Shown: positions 16,735 to 25,413, counted from the first letter of the stretch. The stretch is 64,000 bases of DNA from Gp6-AA40 sp963742105 (GCA_963742105.1 CAVUKN010000005.1:558001-622000), one strand, 5' to 3'. The notes: generated by a model not told the origin, from the letters alone. Numbers and translations: made by a program.

Positions 16735-17445
16735 TCACCGTACCCGCCGGGCGACAGGTTCGGTCTGCGCCAGCCAGCCCTGCACGACGCCGTTGTCCGG
16801 ATCGATCTCCAGCGCTTTGCGAAAACTCGCGACCGCATCGGGCGTGGTGTCGAGACGACGGCTCTGTGCGATGCCTCTGGCCAGATAACTCCGCCACGAT
16901 TTCGGATAGAACTCGATGTTCAGGTCGGCGACCGCCACGGCGACGTCAGGGCGTGATTGCGCCAGACGATCGGCCACCGAGAGCAGTGTCTGCTCGCTGA
17001 AGTCGTAGCTCTGGCTTCCGTAATACTTCGCCCGGAGGTCACGATACAGCTTCGAGGCTGCGTCCGGTCCCTGACGCACCGCCGCTTCGAGCATCAGGTC
17101 ACGCAACGGCTTCGGCACGGCGACGCCGCGATGGCAGGTGGCGCAGTCCACGTTTACCGCCTCCGCAGCGCTCTTGCCCGACACGAACTGAACGCGGGTG
17201 TTGAGATCGAGCATCATGTCGATCATCTCGCGCGCGACCTGGAGGCGCGGCCTGCCGGCGTCGGTCACCTGTCCCGGCGCGTGGCAGTACTCGCACTCCA
17301 CGCCGAGCGATTCGGCCACCACCTGCATATCGACACGCGGTCCGCGCCGTTGGGGTGCCTGGGCCGATACCGTCGCCGTTGCTGCCAGGACGAGAACAGT
17401 CAGACCTGCCGCGGCCGGCCAGAGCAGTCGAATCCGGTGCGTCAT
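16735..17445 (-). CDS. Di-haem c-type cytochrome, photosynthetic reaction-centre cytochrome-like
   Basis: This encodes 236 residues from the ATG at 17443-17445; an in-frame TTG at 17469 is rejected because the ATG gives a normal signal peptide (THRIRLLWPAAAGLTVLVLAATATVSAQ). Two haem motifs, CEYCH and CATCH, lie about 60 residues apart with nearby Met residues as axial-ligand candidates. The order (VDMQVVAESLGVECEYCH ... VDCATCHRG) is that of the reaction-centre cytochrome c subunit family found in non-phototrophic Acidobacteriota. The C-terminal third is TPR-like (AVASFRKALEIDPDNGVVQGWLAQ). Probably a periplasmic electron carrier. Confidence 0.8.
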   Translation of the reverse strand: MTHRIRLLWPAAAGLTVLVLAATATVSAQAPQRRGPRVDMQVVAESLGVECEYCHAPGQVTDAGRPRLQVAREMIDMMLDLNTRVQFVSGKSAAEAVNVDCATCHRGVAVPKPLRDLMLEAAVRQGPDAASKLYRDLRAKYYGSQSYDFSEQTLLSVADRLAQSRPDVAVAVADLNIEFYPKSWRSYLARGIAQSRRLDTTPDAVASFRKALEIDPDNGVVQGWLAQTEPVARRVR

Positions 17446-17522
17446 GGCCGCCGATGATACCTCGGCCAATCGTGCCGGCTGTTACGGTTCCGCCGTGACC
17501 AAGCCAGCGCGCTGAGCTTCTG

Positions 17523-17607
17523 AAACTCCCACTCTCAACGGCTGTCCGGCCCCCATTCGCAATCGGGAGTTGATCAAAGCGGCAGACGTTGGGAATTGGG
17601 CGTTCCT
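17523..17607. repeat. TTGGGAG-type inverted repeat element
   Basis: AACTCCCACTCTCAACG on the left faces GACGTTGGGAATTGGGCG on the right, separated by a GC-rich loop. The right arm carries the shared word GGCAGACGTTGGG. Confidence 0.75.
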
Positions 17608-17667
17608 TCTATGTTCGGCGCGCGGGTTGCACTAATTGACGGCAGCTTCTGGGAACGGGGGGGCACC

Positions 17668-17886
17668 GTGAGCTTGGCCGTAACAGTGTGGCGACTGCGC
17701 GATCCGTCAGGCCGCCAGGCGGCGTGCGTCGTCGCCGAACGCGACCATCGCTGGCAACTGGTCGTGCAGCGCGGGCGCGAAATGCTGATCGCCGAACGCC
17801 ATCCGAGCGATGACTCAGCGCTCGCCAGGGCCAACGAGATCTGGCAGACCTATCGGGAGCTCGGCTGGACCGAGCCGACGCACTAG
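17668..17886 (+). CDS. Small hypothetical protein
   Basis: This encodes about 72 residues from a GTG at 17668. An ATG at 17596 in the same frame lies inside the repeat arm and is less likely. The sequence SLAVTVWRLRDPSGRQAACVVAERDHRWQLVVQRGREMLIAERHPSDDSALARANEIWQTYRELGWTEP alternates strands and ends in a helix, like a small domain with a coiled beta sheet. No family is recognised. Composition and codon pattern look coding. Confidence 0.55.
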   Translation: MSLAVTVWRLRDPSGRQAACVVAERDHRWQLVVQRGREMLIAERHPSDDSALARANEIWQTYRELGWTEPTH

Positions 17887-17889
17887 CTG

Positions 17890-17922
17890 CCGGCCGGTAG
17901 CCAGTGGCCGGTAGCTGGTGGC
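17890..17922. repeat. GGTAGCC/GGTAGCT heptanucleotide array
   Basis: Short GGTAGC units with CCGG variants start just after the stop codon at 17886. A much larger version lies at 19835-20042, on the other side of the ABC exporter gene. Confidence 0.7.
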
Positions 17923-18010
17923 GCGGTTCAGCCGGGTGCTACCACCAGTGCTGTGACCGCGTTCGCCGCGACACGTGCCACATGACAGCGCGAGTCCGTA
18001 TGGCCGGAGG

Positions 18011-18032
18011 AAAACCCGACGCCTCGGTCGGG
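18011..18032 (-). terminator. Rho-independent terminator of the ABC exporter gene
   Basis: Read on the minus strand just after the exporter stop codon: stem CCCGAC, loop CGAGGC, stem GTCGGG, then TTTT. Distance and orientation fit intrinsic termination. Confidence 0.7.
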
Positions 18033-18037
18033 CGCCG

Positions 18038-19830
18038 CTAGCGGCGCGCGCCTGAGAGCGCCGGCGCCGCGACGGCGGCTTGATCCGAGCGACGTTCGCC
18101 AATCTGCTGCCGCCACATCGCGTAGTACAGGCCTTTCTGATCCAGCAGTTCGTCATGGGTGCCGGATTCGACGATGCGGCCACGCTCGAGAACGTGGATG
18201 GTGTCCGCGTGCATGATCGTCGAAAGTCGGTGGGCGATGAGGATGGTGATCACGTCCTGTCGATCGGCCACCTCGCGGATGGTCGCGCCGATCTCTTCCT
18301 CGGTAAGCGAGTCGAGTGACGAAGTCGCCTCGTCGAAGACGAGCAGGTGCGGACGGCGCAGCAGCGCACGGGCAATCGAGAGCCGCTGCTTTTCACCGCC
18401 CGACACCTTGACGCCGCCTTCGCCGATGACCGTATCGAGTCCGCGGTCCGCTCGCGCCAGCAGGCTGTCGCACGCCGCCTGCCGCAGGACGTCGAGACAC
18501 TCCTGCGTCGGTGGCCTCGGGGATTCACGAACAGCAGGTTCTCGCGAATCGTCCCGGAGAACAGCTGCGTGTCCTGCGTGACGAATCCGATTCGCTCGCG
18601 CAGCTGATTCAGGTCGACCGTTGATGACGCGTGGCCGTTGTAGAGGATCTCGCCGGCCTGCGGCGGGTAGAGTCCGACGAGCAGTTTGACCAGAGTGGTC
18701 TTCCCGGCGCCGGACGGTCCGACGAAGGCGATCGTGTCGCCGCGCCTCGCCGCGAAGGAGATGCCGTTCAGCGCCGGACTCGACGCCGACTGATGTTTGA
18801 AGGTGACGTCGCGGAACTCGAGACGCTGCAGGTCGAGCATCGGCACCGGCCGCGCCGGCCGCGGCTCCTTCGGGATGTCGAGGATGTCCTGGAAGTTCTT
18901 CAGCGAGACTTCTGCCTCGCGGTAGACGTTGATGATGTTCCCGAGCTCCTGCAGCGGACCGAAGATGAAGAACGAGTAGATGAACAGCGAGAAGAACTGG
19001 CCGACCGTGATTTCGCGCGTGTAGATCAGGTACAGCATCAGGAAGAGGATGCTCGTCCGCAGCGCATTGACGGTCGTGCCCTGGACGAAGCTGAGGCTGC
19101 GGATGTACCGCACCTTCTTCAGCTCCAGGTCGAGAATCTTCCCCGTAGTCGCGTTGAGACGGGCGATCTCCTGCGAGGCCAGGCCCAGGCTCTTGACCAG
19201 CTCGATATTCCGGAGAGACTCCGTCGTCGAACCGGCCAGCGCCGTCGTCTCGGCGACGATCACCTTCTGGATGGTCTTGATCTTTCGGCTCAGCACCGAG
19301 CTCAGGATGCCGAGCAGCGGAACGGTGGCGAAATAGACCGGGGCGATCAGCCAGTGGACGCTGAAGGCGTACACCACGACGAAGAGGATGCCGATGATGG
19401 AGGTGAAGAGCACGTTGATCGATGCGGTAATCAGCCGCTCGACGTCGGTCCGCACCTTCTGCAGCTTGCCGAGCGTTTCGCCGCTGCGCTGATCCTCGAA
19501 GACCGCATACGGCAGCGTCAGCGAGTGCTCGATCCCGTCGGCGTAGATGCGCGCACCGAGCTTCTGGGTGATGACGTTGATGAAGTAGTCCTGGAAGTTC
19601 TTGGCGACGCGCGACACAAACGCCACGCCCACCGCTGCGCCGAGCAGGAGCGAGACGCCGCGGAAGAATTCACGAGTGGAATACTGCTCGAATTTGGTCG
19701 CGTACTCGTCGATGACGTGCCGGAAGATCAGCGGGTCGAGCAGCGAGAAGATCTGATTGATTGCCGCCAGCAGCAGCGCCAGGACAATCAGACCCTTGTA
19801 GTCGCGGAGGTATCGGTAGAGAAGAGCCAT
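18038..19830 (-). CDS. ABC exporter, MsbA/LmrA-type fused permease-ATPase, two frameshifts
   Basis: The start ATG is at 19828-19830; longer starts read through the repeat array and are rejected. Six membrane segments (for example GLIVLALLLAAINQIFSLL and IIGILFVVVYAFSV) precede the ATPase: Walker A GPSGAGKTT, Q-loop FVTQDTQLFSG, then the signature VSGGEKQRLSIARALL, Walker B HLLVFDEAT and H-loop IAHRLST in another frame. Two extra bases around 18515-18530, one in a C run, break the frame after NLLFVNP; removing both gives NPEATDQECLDVL and a protein of about 597 residues. As a half-transporter it should work as a homodimer exporting lipid or drug substrates. An intrinsic terminator follows. Confidence 0.85.
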
Positions 19831-19834
19831 GGAT

Positions 19835-20082
19835 GTAGCCGGTGGCCGGTAGCTAGCTAGCTGGTAGCTGGTAGCCGGTCGCTCGTCGCCAGCCGGTAGC
19901 TGGGAGTTGGTGGCCGATTCCTCGTGGCCAGTAGTTGGCTGGGAGCCGGTAGCAAACAAGTGAACGCTACCGGCTACAGCGTATCAGCTACTGGCTAGCT
20001 ACTGGGTACCAGCTACCAGCTAGCTACCGGCCACCGGCCAGCCCCGTGCCCCTGTCCCCCTGCCCCTTGTCCCCTGCCCCCT
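19835..20082. repeat. GGTAGCT heptanucleotide inverted pair plus CCTGCCC array
   Basis: The left arm at 19836-19953 (GGTAGCT/GGTAGCC units with TTGGTGG variants) faces the complementary right arm at 19966-20041 (ACCAGCTACC type), separated by only about 12 bases. C-rich units CCTGTCC/CCTGCCC follow at 20042-20082 and touch the stop codon of the next gene. This is the longest such element here. Confidence 0.85.
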
Positions 20083-20702
20083 TATTTCTTCCCAGCCGGC
20101 CACCTGGTGTCGACCGGCTTCGACGGGTCGGCGGTGATGTTCAGGTCGGCGCAGTGGTGATAGGTGAAGTCGCCGTCGCGGTTGCGGCCGTGTTCCGCCA
20201 TGAACTGCACGATCTGAAGCGTGCATTTTTCGCAGTTGATGTTCGGGATGGTGATGTCGGTTTCGAACGGCTGCGCGATCGCGTCGCGCTCGGTGTGCGC
20301 CCACAGTCCGTCGACGATCACCGGCGGCTGCACCGGGTTCTGGATCTTGGCCGACACCGACCAGGGTCCGCGATCGGTGTCCCGCGTGGTGACCTCAGGG
20401 TCCGGGGGCAGCTCGGTGCGGGAGTTGACGGCCAGCGCGATGCGGTAATGGCCCGGGTGGAACACCGTCTCCTGCACCTTGACGTGCAGCGTCTGGCCGC
20501 CCTGCACCTTGCCGATCGCGTTGCTCGGCGTGCCTGCGTCTGCCGACGTTCCGCCACACGGTCCCGCCTTCTGCGGGTCGCCCAGCCGGTTCTCGACCAG
20601 CCACGACGCTGGCGCCATCAGGGTGAAGTGCGCATCAACCACGGACGGTGCCAGCAGCACTGCCGCCGACAGTCCCAGGGCGAATCGCATCGAACGTCGC
20701 AT
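20082..20702 (-). CDS. Secreted polysaccharide monooxygenase-like protein (SCE4755-type)
   Basis: This encodes 206 residues. Signal cleavage after VVDA leaves His25 as the first mature residue (HFTLMAPASWLVENR). An N-terminal His is the first ligand of the copper 'histidine brace' of lytic polysaccharide monooxygenases and LPMO-like copper proteins. A second His is available (FHPGHYRIAL). The C-terminal part has paired Cys (CEKCTLQIVQFMAEHG ... YHHCADLNITAD), as in LPMO-like/X325 proteins. It may bind copper or oxidise polysaccharide, but activity cannot be read from sequence. It stands alone; the next gene diverges. Confidence 0.75.
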   Translation of the reverse strand: MRRSMRFALGLSAAVLLAPSVVDAHFTLMAPASWLVENRLGDPQKAGPCGGTSADAGTPSNAIGKVQGGQTLHVKVQETVFHPGHYRIALAVNSRTELPPDPEVTTRDTDRGPWSVSAKIQNPVQPPVIVDGLWAHTERDAIAQPFETDITIPNINCEKCTLQIVQFMAEHGRNRDGDFTYHHCADLNITADPSKPVDTRWPAGKK

Positions 20703-20860
20703 ACACGGCTCCTCGCGGCGTAACCGCTGAAAGAAGAACTGGGCTCATTATGTGCTCTGCGTGTCTGTCAGGGGAAACGGGGAGTTCCACGGTGCACTTC
20801 CGCGGACCGGCACGCCATGCAGCCCGTCCACGAATCCGACGCGCAGGTGGCGTTGGCCGA

Positions 20861-20866
20861 TACAAT
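20861..20866 (+). promoter_or_regulatory. Possible -10 box (TACAAT) for the radical-SAM gene
   Basis: TACAAT ends 13 nt before the ATG at 20880, in the same position relative to the start as in glgB. If it is the promoter, the ATG at 20865 would overlap the box and 20880 is the better start. Confidence 0.35.
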
Positions 20867-20879
20867 GGCTGCACACTTC

Positions 20880-22382
20880 ATGACAGTTCATCTAATCAAC
20901 CCGAGCCACGTGTCGTTCGGCATCGGGGTTATCACGCCGCGCTGGTTGTACGTCCTCGCCTCGGCAACCCCCGCCAAATACGGGGATCCGGTGCTCACCG
21001 ATGAGACGCTCGAGACTCTGGATCCGTTGCGGATCCAGAAGGGTGATGTCGTCGGCATCGGCATTCACACCGGCAACGCGCTGCGGGGTTACGAAGTCGG
21101 CACCGCGGCGCGGGCCGCCGGGGCGTGGGTGGTCTACGGCGGGATCCACGCGACGTTGTACCCGGACGAGGCTCGTGAAATGGGCGGCGCGCACGCCGTC
21201 GTGTCGGGAGACGGCGACCAGATTTGGTCGCGCGTTCTCGCCGACTGCGAGGACGGCCGCCCGTTGCCGCACTACGACGGCGGACGAATCGATGCCGACG
21301 CGTTCATGCCCGGACGCTGGGATTTGCTGCCGAACGGCCGCTACATGTGGGCCTCGGTGCAGACGGTGCGTGGCTGCCCGAAGCACTGTTCGTTCTGTTC
21401 GGTCTGGCGGACCGACGGCCAGAAGCCGCGTCAGCGTCGCGTGCAGCGGATTCTCGACGAGATCGTCGACTTACGGCGCCGCGGATTCCGGTTCATCGCG
21501 CTGGCCGACGACAACTTCTACCCGGTAACGCTCGACGATCTGCGCATGGCCGATCGGCGTCAGGACAAGTCGAACCTGGCGCAACTCACCGAAATCCGCG
21601 CCGAGCGCTTCGCGCTGATGGCCGCGCTCGAGAAGCTGCCGGAGGACACCGTGTTCTTCACGCAGATCACCATGGAAGCGGCGGAGGATCCCGAGTTCCT
21701 CGATGCCATGCGGCGGGCGCGCATCAAAGGTGCTCTGGTCGGTGTCGAGTCGGTCACACCTGAAGGGCTCAAGGACGTCTACAAGAGCTTCAACGAGAGC
21801 GGAGACGACCTGGTGGCGCGGCTGCAGGCGTTCAAGCGGCACGGCATCCACGTTCTCGGCTCGTTCATCTTTGGACTGCCGAGCGATCGGCCGGCGACGT
21901 TCGACGCGTGTCTCTCGGTCGCCGAGCGATCCGACGTCACGTTTGCGCAGTTCGTCATGTTGACGCCGTTCCCGGGAACGCTCGATTTCCAGGCGTGGGA
22001 AAAGTCCATGGGTGACGATCCCCCGCGCGTCGGCGGCATTCCACTGACGCGGCACTGGCTGATCCCGCAGGATCAGCGGCCCAAGGTGTACATGGACCAT
22101 CCGGTGATGTCAGGCGACGAGATCAGAGCGCGGACGCAAGGCGTCTGGGACCGGTTTTATTCGTTCAGCAGCATCTGGCAGCGTGCAGGCGCGGTGAAAT
22201 CGCTCAAAGCGCGGTTGGCCTTCGTCCTGATCTCCAAACTCTACCGGCAGATGTACGCCAACACCGGGATTGCCACGGACAGCGCCCGTGTGCAGCGGTC
22301 CGCCCGCCGCGCCCGAATGATGGCGATCCCTTGCCGACGGCTGTTCGCCGGCCAGCCGATGCCGGACCTCGAGCTTCTGTGA
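20880..22382 (+). CDS. B12-binding domain radical SAM protein
   Basis: This encodes 500 residues from the ATG at 20880 (alternatives 20865 and 20817). The N-terminal 150 residues form a cobalamin-binding-like Rossmann domain (GIGIHTGNALRGYEVGTAARAAGAWVVYGGIHAT). The radical SAM core begins with CPKHCSFC, the CxxxCxxC cluster motif, followed by GFRFIALADDNFYP and an HGIHVLGSFIFGLPSD strand. This architecture matches HpnJ/BchE-like enzymes that carry out methylation, cyclisation or ring chemistry on lipids and tetrapyrroles. The reaction here is unknown. No hopanoid or bacteriochlorophyll genes are in view. Confidence 0.85.
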   Translation: MTVHLINPSHVSFGIGVITPRWLYVLASATPAKYGDPVLTDETLETLDPLRIQKGDVVGIGIHTGNALRGYEVGTAARAAGAWVVYGGIHATLYPDEAREMGGAHAVVSGDGDQIWSRVLADCEDGRPLPHYDGGRIDADAFMPGRWDLLPNGRYMWASVQTVRGCPKHCSFCSVWRTDGQKPRQRRVQRILDEIVDLRRRGFRFIALADDNFYPVTLDDLRMADRRQDKSNLAQLTEIRAERFALMAALEKLPEDTVFFTQITMEAAEDPEFLDAMRRARIKGALVGVESVTPEGLKDVYKSFNESGDDLVARLQAFKRHGIHVLGSFIFGLPSDRPATFDACLSVAERSDVTFAQFVMLTPFPGTLDFQAWEKSMGDDPPRVGGIPLTRHWLIPQDQRPKVYMDHPVMSGDEIRARTQGVWDRFYSFSSIWQRAGAVKSLKARLAFVLISKLYRQMYANTGIATDSARVQRSARRARMMAIPCRRLFAGQPMPDLELL

Positions 22383-22465
22383 TCCGTCCCGCCATCCTGT
22401 TCGCGTATGCATGAGGGACCGCGAGTTGCAGCATGTCATTCCGTGACCCTTAGAGGAGGAACAGG

Positions 22466-22906
22466 ATGACGCTACGAGAGAAGTACAATGATGCGATTCA
22501 GACGGCGAAGGGGCTGAAATTCCAGGGTGCCGCCGACGAACGTGACGGGAAGCTGCATTTCCACGGAACGGTCAACAGTCAGGACGAAGCCAATCAGATC
22601 TGGAATGCGTTGAAGACCGTTCCCGACTGGCAGAAGGACATCGTCGCCGACATCAAAGTCAGTCCGTCAGCCCGGCCACAGGCGGCGGCGCCAGCGCCCG
22701 CTTCCCAGGCTGCGCCGGCATCTCAGGCCAATGACACCTATACGGTCCAGGCGGGCGACACCCTGAGCGGCATTGCCAAGAAGGTCCTGGGTAACGCGAA
22801 CGCGTACATGGACATCTTCAACGCGAACAAGGATCAGCTCAGCGATCCGGACAAGATAAAGCCCGGGCAGGTGCTCAAGATCCCGCAGCATACGGGGAGC
22901 CACTGA
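22466..22906 (+). CDS. BON-LysM protein (Kbp/YgaU-like)
   Basis: This encodes 146 residues with a strong ribosome site (GAGGAGGAA) before ATG. Residues 1-65 form a BON-like domain (GKLHFHGTVNSQDEANQIWNALKTVPDWQKDIVADIKV). An Ala/Pro/Gln linker follows, then a C-terminal LysM (TYTVQAGDTLSGIAKKVLGNANAYMDIFNANKDQLSDPDKIKPGQVLKIP). The same layout is seen in E. coli Kbp, a cytoplasmic K+-binding protein, and in related proteins that may bind peptidoglycan. There is no signal peptide, as in Kbp. Confidence 0.88.
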   Translation: MTLREKYNDAIQTAKGLKFQGAADERDGKLHFHGTVNSQDEANQIWNALKTVPDWQKDIVADIKVSPSARPQAAAPAPASQAAPASQANDTYTVQAGDTLSGIAKKVLGNANAYMDIFNANKDQLSDPDKIKPGQVLKIPQHTGSH

Positions 22907-22917
22907 GGCGGGTCGCT

Positions 22918-23047
22918 GGTCTTTGGACCTTGGTCTTTGGTCGTGGTCTCGGGGATCGCGGCGCCTCAGGCTCTCTGATTCGCCGTAGTCCGCGAAGACC
23001 GTAGACTACCAAGCAGTCCAAAGTCCAAGGACCAAGGACCGGGACCA
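22918..23047. repeat. CTTTGGTC-type inverted repeat element before msrB
   Basis: The left arm at 22918-22948 (CTTTGGACCTTGGTC) and right arm at 23014-23047 (GTCCAAAGTCCAAGGACC) are complementary across a spacer of about 65 bases. The right arm ends at the msrB start codon, and its AAGGACC word is the only candidate ribosome site for msrB. Confidence 0.8.
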
Positions 23048-23440
23048 ATGCCCTTTCCCATCGAAAAAACAGACGAAGAGTGGCGTCGCATCCTGACGCC
23101 GGAGCAGTACGCGGTGCTGCGTGAACACGACACCGAGCGGCCGGGGTCGTGTGCGCTGCTCCAGGAAAAGCGGGCGGGCACGTTCAGCTGTGCAGCATGC
23201 GGTCAACCGCTGTTCGTGGCCGATCGGAAGTTCGAGAGCGGCACCGGCTGGCCGAGCTTCTTCGCGCCTCTCCCGGGTGCGATAGGAGAGTCGAAGGACG
23301 CGAGCTACGGCATGGTGAGGACCGAGGTGCATTGCAGCCAGTGCGGCGGTCACCTCGGTCATGTCTTCCCTGACGGGCCGCCGCCGACCGGACTGCGTTA
23401 CTGCATCAACGGGGTGGCTTTAACGTTTGAACAGCGATAA
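23048..23440 (+). CDS. msrB: Peptide methionine (R)-S-oxide reductase MsrB
   Basis: This encodes 130 residues, the normal length of a single-domain MsrB. It reduces methionine-R-sulfoxide in proteins. Visible features are the two zinc Cys pairs (CAACGQPLF and CSQCGGHLGHVF), the substrate region KFESGTGWPSFF, and the catalytic Cys in RYCINGVAL. No signal peptide, so it is probably cytoplasmic. The start ATG follows the right arm of a repeat element directly. Confidence 0.95.
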   Translation: MPFPIEKTDEEWRRILTPEQYAVLREHDTERPGSCALLQEKRAGTFSCAACGQPLFVADRKFESGTGWPSFFAPLPGAIGESKDASYGMVRTEVHCSQCGGHLGHVFPDGPPPTGLRYCINGVALTFEQR

Positions 23441-23537
23441 CTCCCAACTCCCAACAACTGACATCCCAACTCCCAAAGCGCCCGAGCGGACAGCTTTGGG
23501 AGTTGGGGAAGCGAAGACGTTGGGCGTTGGGAGTTAA
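23441..23537. repeat. CAACTCC/TTGGGAG inverted repeat element
   Basis: The array starts one base after the msrB stop codon. CAACTCC units (23441-23476) face TTGGGAG units (23495-23534) containing the shared word GAAGCGAAGACGTTGGG. It fills the gap to the converging minus-strand gene. Confidence 0.8.
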
Positions 23538-23549
23538 CGATTCAACTTC

Positions 23550-24299
23550 CTAACGAGCCACCTTGTTCGCGTAGACCTCGACCTCGGCGACGTCTACCCA
23601 GCCGCCGGCACCGTGTCCGCTGCCGGGCATGAGATCGATGAACCCGACCTCGTCGACTTTGCTCAGATCGATCTTGTCGACGATGTTGCCAGTGGTCACC
23701 GCGCGCGCGGGGTCGACCTTCAGCCACTTCAGGTCGGCGAAGCTGATCTCGCTCACGATCCAGTCACGCGTCGATCCGTCGGACTGATCCCCGACGTAGA
23801 CGTTGCCGTCCGCCAGCTTCACGATCGGGCGGATCTGGTGATAGCCGGACATCTTGGTGTTCCAGCGGATGCGCGCCAGTCCCGACAGGTCGGCGTAGTT
23901 CGCCTTGTCGCGCAGCATCACGGCGCACGGGCCGGTGCAGAGGCCGGTCCATACGTGAATCGGGTTGTTTTCGTCACCGGCCTTGCCGGTGATCGCCATC
24001 TCCGCGGCGTTCGGGCCGTATGTCTTCAGTTCGAGGTTCGCGTTCGCGACCGACGCCTGCGTGATGGGATGTTCGTCATTCTTCTCGTTCTGCTTCCACT
24101 CCTCGCGGAAGAAGAGCGGCGGACGCCGGGCTGGACCGCCACCGGCACGGGCTCCTTCGGCACGGCCTCCTTCGGCACGCGCGCCGGCAGCAGGAGCGCC
24201 CGCCGCCCGGCCACCCCCACCTTGTGGCGCTTGCGCGGCGGCGATTGAAGCGGCTCCGAAGAGCGCGAAGACGGTCAGGGCAAGTGCTCGGCTGCGCAT
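23550..24299 (-). CDS. Secreted beta-sandwich-like protein of unknown function
   Basis: This encodes 249 residues. Signal peptide (RSRALALTVFALFGAASIAAAQ), then a low-complexity Gly/Ala/Arg/Glu linker (GGRAAGAPAAGARAEGGRAEG), then about 180 residues of beta structure (IRWNTKMSGYHQIRPIVKLADGNVYVGDQSD ... IDKIDLSKVDEVGFIDLMPGSGHGAGGWVDVAEVEVYA). It resembles the carbohydrate-binding-like jelly-rolls found in secreted acidobacterial proteins. No catalytic motif. It lies downstream of the cupredoxin-like and cytochrome genes on the same strand. Confidence 0.75.
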   Translation of the reverse strand: MRSRALALTVFALFGAASIAAAQAPQGGGGRAAGAPAAGARAEGGRAEGARAGGGPARRPPLFFREEWKQNEKNDEHPITQASVANANLELKTYGPNAAEMAITGKAGDENNPIHVWTGLCTGPCAVMLRDKANYADLSGLARIRWNTKMSGYHQIRPIVKLADGNVYVGDQSDGSTRDWIVSEISFADLKWLKVDPARAVTTGNIVDKIDLSKVDEVGFIDLMPGSGHGAGGWVDVAEVEVYANKVAR

Positions 24300-24316
24300 G
24301 GGCAGGCCTCCAGAAG

Positions 24317-24367
24317 AACAGGAATCAGGGGTCAGGATTCGGGAATCAGCTCGATTCAGGAATCAGT
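24317..24367. repeat. AATCAGG heptanucleotide array
   Basis: Imperfect GGAATCAGG units lie between two minus-strand genes. They share the unit of the 3221 and 32814 arrays. Confidence 0.7.
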
Positions 24368-24410
24368 GTGCGGCCGGATTATGGCGCGTCGGGGGGCTGC
24401 CCCGCCAGTC

Positions 24411-25238
24411 CTATTGGCGGACCAGGAGCGCGAGCGTTCCTTCCGGGATCACGAGCTCCTGCGCTTTCGGCGCGGGTTTCTCGGCCCCGGTGTAGCTCAG
24501 CTCGACCGTCGTCGTTGCGCCCGGCTTTACATCGACAGTCTTGGTGATCCAGCCAAACCGCTCCTGCCAGGCGCGGATCGTATGACGACCGGCCGGCGCG
24601 TTGGCGATCGTGAAGCTTCCGTCGGCGCCGCTCACGGCGAAATAGGGGTGCGTTTCCACGCCGATCCACGCGCTCATCCACGAGTGCACGTCACACGTCA
24701 TGTGCACCATCGTCTCGGCCGCCTTCATCACGAAGTTGTCCACGGCACCCGACTGTGGCTGGGTGTGATTGAACCCGTTGCCCTTCGCCGAGATCGCGTG
24801 AAGGTTGTGGAGAAGTGTGTCGCCGTTGACCAGGCGGAGGGTCTGGCCGACGCGGATGCCGACGACGCGCGGTGAGTAGATGCAGCCCTGCTGCCTGATC
24901 ACGACCGGATCCTTCGGGGCGGCCGGCACGTTGGTGAAGGTTCCCTGCAGCTCGACGAACGCGTTCGCCAGCCCGCCGGCACCATTCGTTACGACGAGTT
25001 CCTGAACCGGACGCTTGCCGGACTCGCGCGCCAGCTTGGCGCAGAGCGGATCGGCGCCCATACGAATCGGAGGGTTGGCGGGAGCAGGGCCGGTCAGCTT
25101 GACGTGCCCCTGGATCGTTCCGGTCCCTGCAGCTCCCTGGTTGGCGGCGCTCTGCACACCGTGGACCGGAACGACGGTCGCGACGAGTCCGACCGCGAGT
25201 CCGAGTGCGAAGGTACCGGAAACGATGCCGCGCGTCAT
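24411..25238 (-). CDS. Periplasmic cupredoxin-like protein with carboxypeptidase-regulatory-like domain
   Basis: This encodes 275 residues with a signal peptide (FALGLAVGLVATVVPVHG). An early segment (GTIQGHVKLTGPAPANPP) starts a beta-sandwich. The middle is cupredoxin-like: YSPRVVGIRVGQTLRLVNGDTLLHNLHAIS, then MVHMTCDVHSWMSAWIGV. The His, Cys, His and Met needed for a type 1 copper site (LHNLH, TCDVHSWM) are all present. A final regulatory-like beta domain follows (GSFTIANAPAGRHTIRAWQERFG). It may bind copper and carry electrons beside the c-type cytochrome gene encoded upstream. Copper binding is an inference. Confidence 0.75.
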   Translation of the reverse strand: MTRGIVSGTFALGLAVGLVATVVPVHGVQSAANQGAAGTGTIQGHVKLTGPAPANPPIRMGADPLCAKLARESGKRPVQELVVTNGAGGLANAFVELQGTFTNVPAAPKDPVVIRQQGCIYSPRVVGIRVGQTLRLVNGDTLLHNLHAISAKGNGFNHTQPQSGAVDNFVMKAAETMVHMTCDVHSWMSAWIGVETHPYFAVSGADGSFTIANAPAGRHTIRAWQERFGWITKTVDVKPGATTTVELSYTGAEKPAPKAQELVIPEGTLALLVRQ

Positions 25239-25265
25239 GATGGTTGCTCCCTGTGGTCTCGTTCA

Positions 25266-25412
25266 CGCCGGGCTTCGCCGGGTCCGCTACGCGGAACCCG
25301 GCCTACCGTGCCGACTACTACGCCGAGTCCGCTACGCGGAACCCGGCCCACCGTGCCGACTGCTACTACGGCGAGTCCGCTCCGCGGAACCGGCCTACGG
25401 TGCCGGCCGCGT
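25266..25412. repeat. Three imperfect tandem copies of a 48-bp unit with an internal hairpin
   Basis: The unit contains TCCGCTACGCGGA, a perfect 5-bp stem with a 3-nt loop, followed by ACCCGGCCTACCGTGCCGAC. Copies start near 25279, 25327 and 25376. It lies between two minus-strand genes and resembles a REP-type palindrome more than the 7-nt arrays. Confidence 0.75.
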
Positions 25413-25413
25413 C

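Noticed and set aside
18631..19860. Plus-strand frame of 409 codons
   Set aside because: Antisense to the ABC exporter, whose Walker and signature motifs are on the minus strand.
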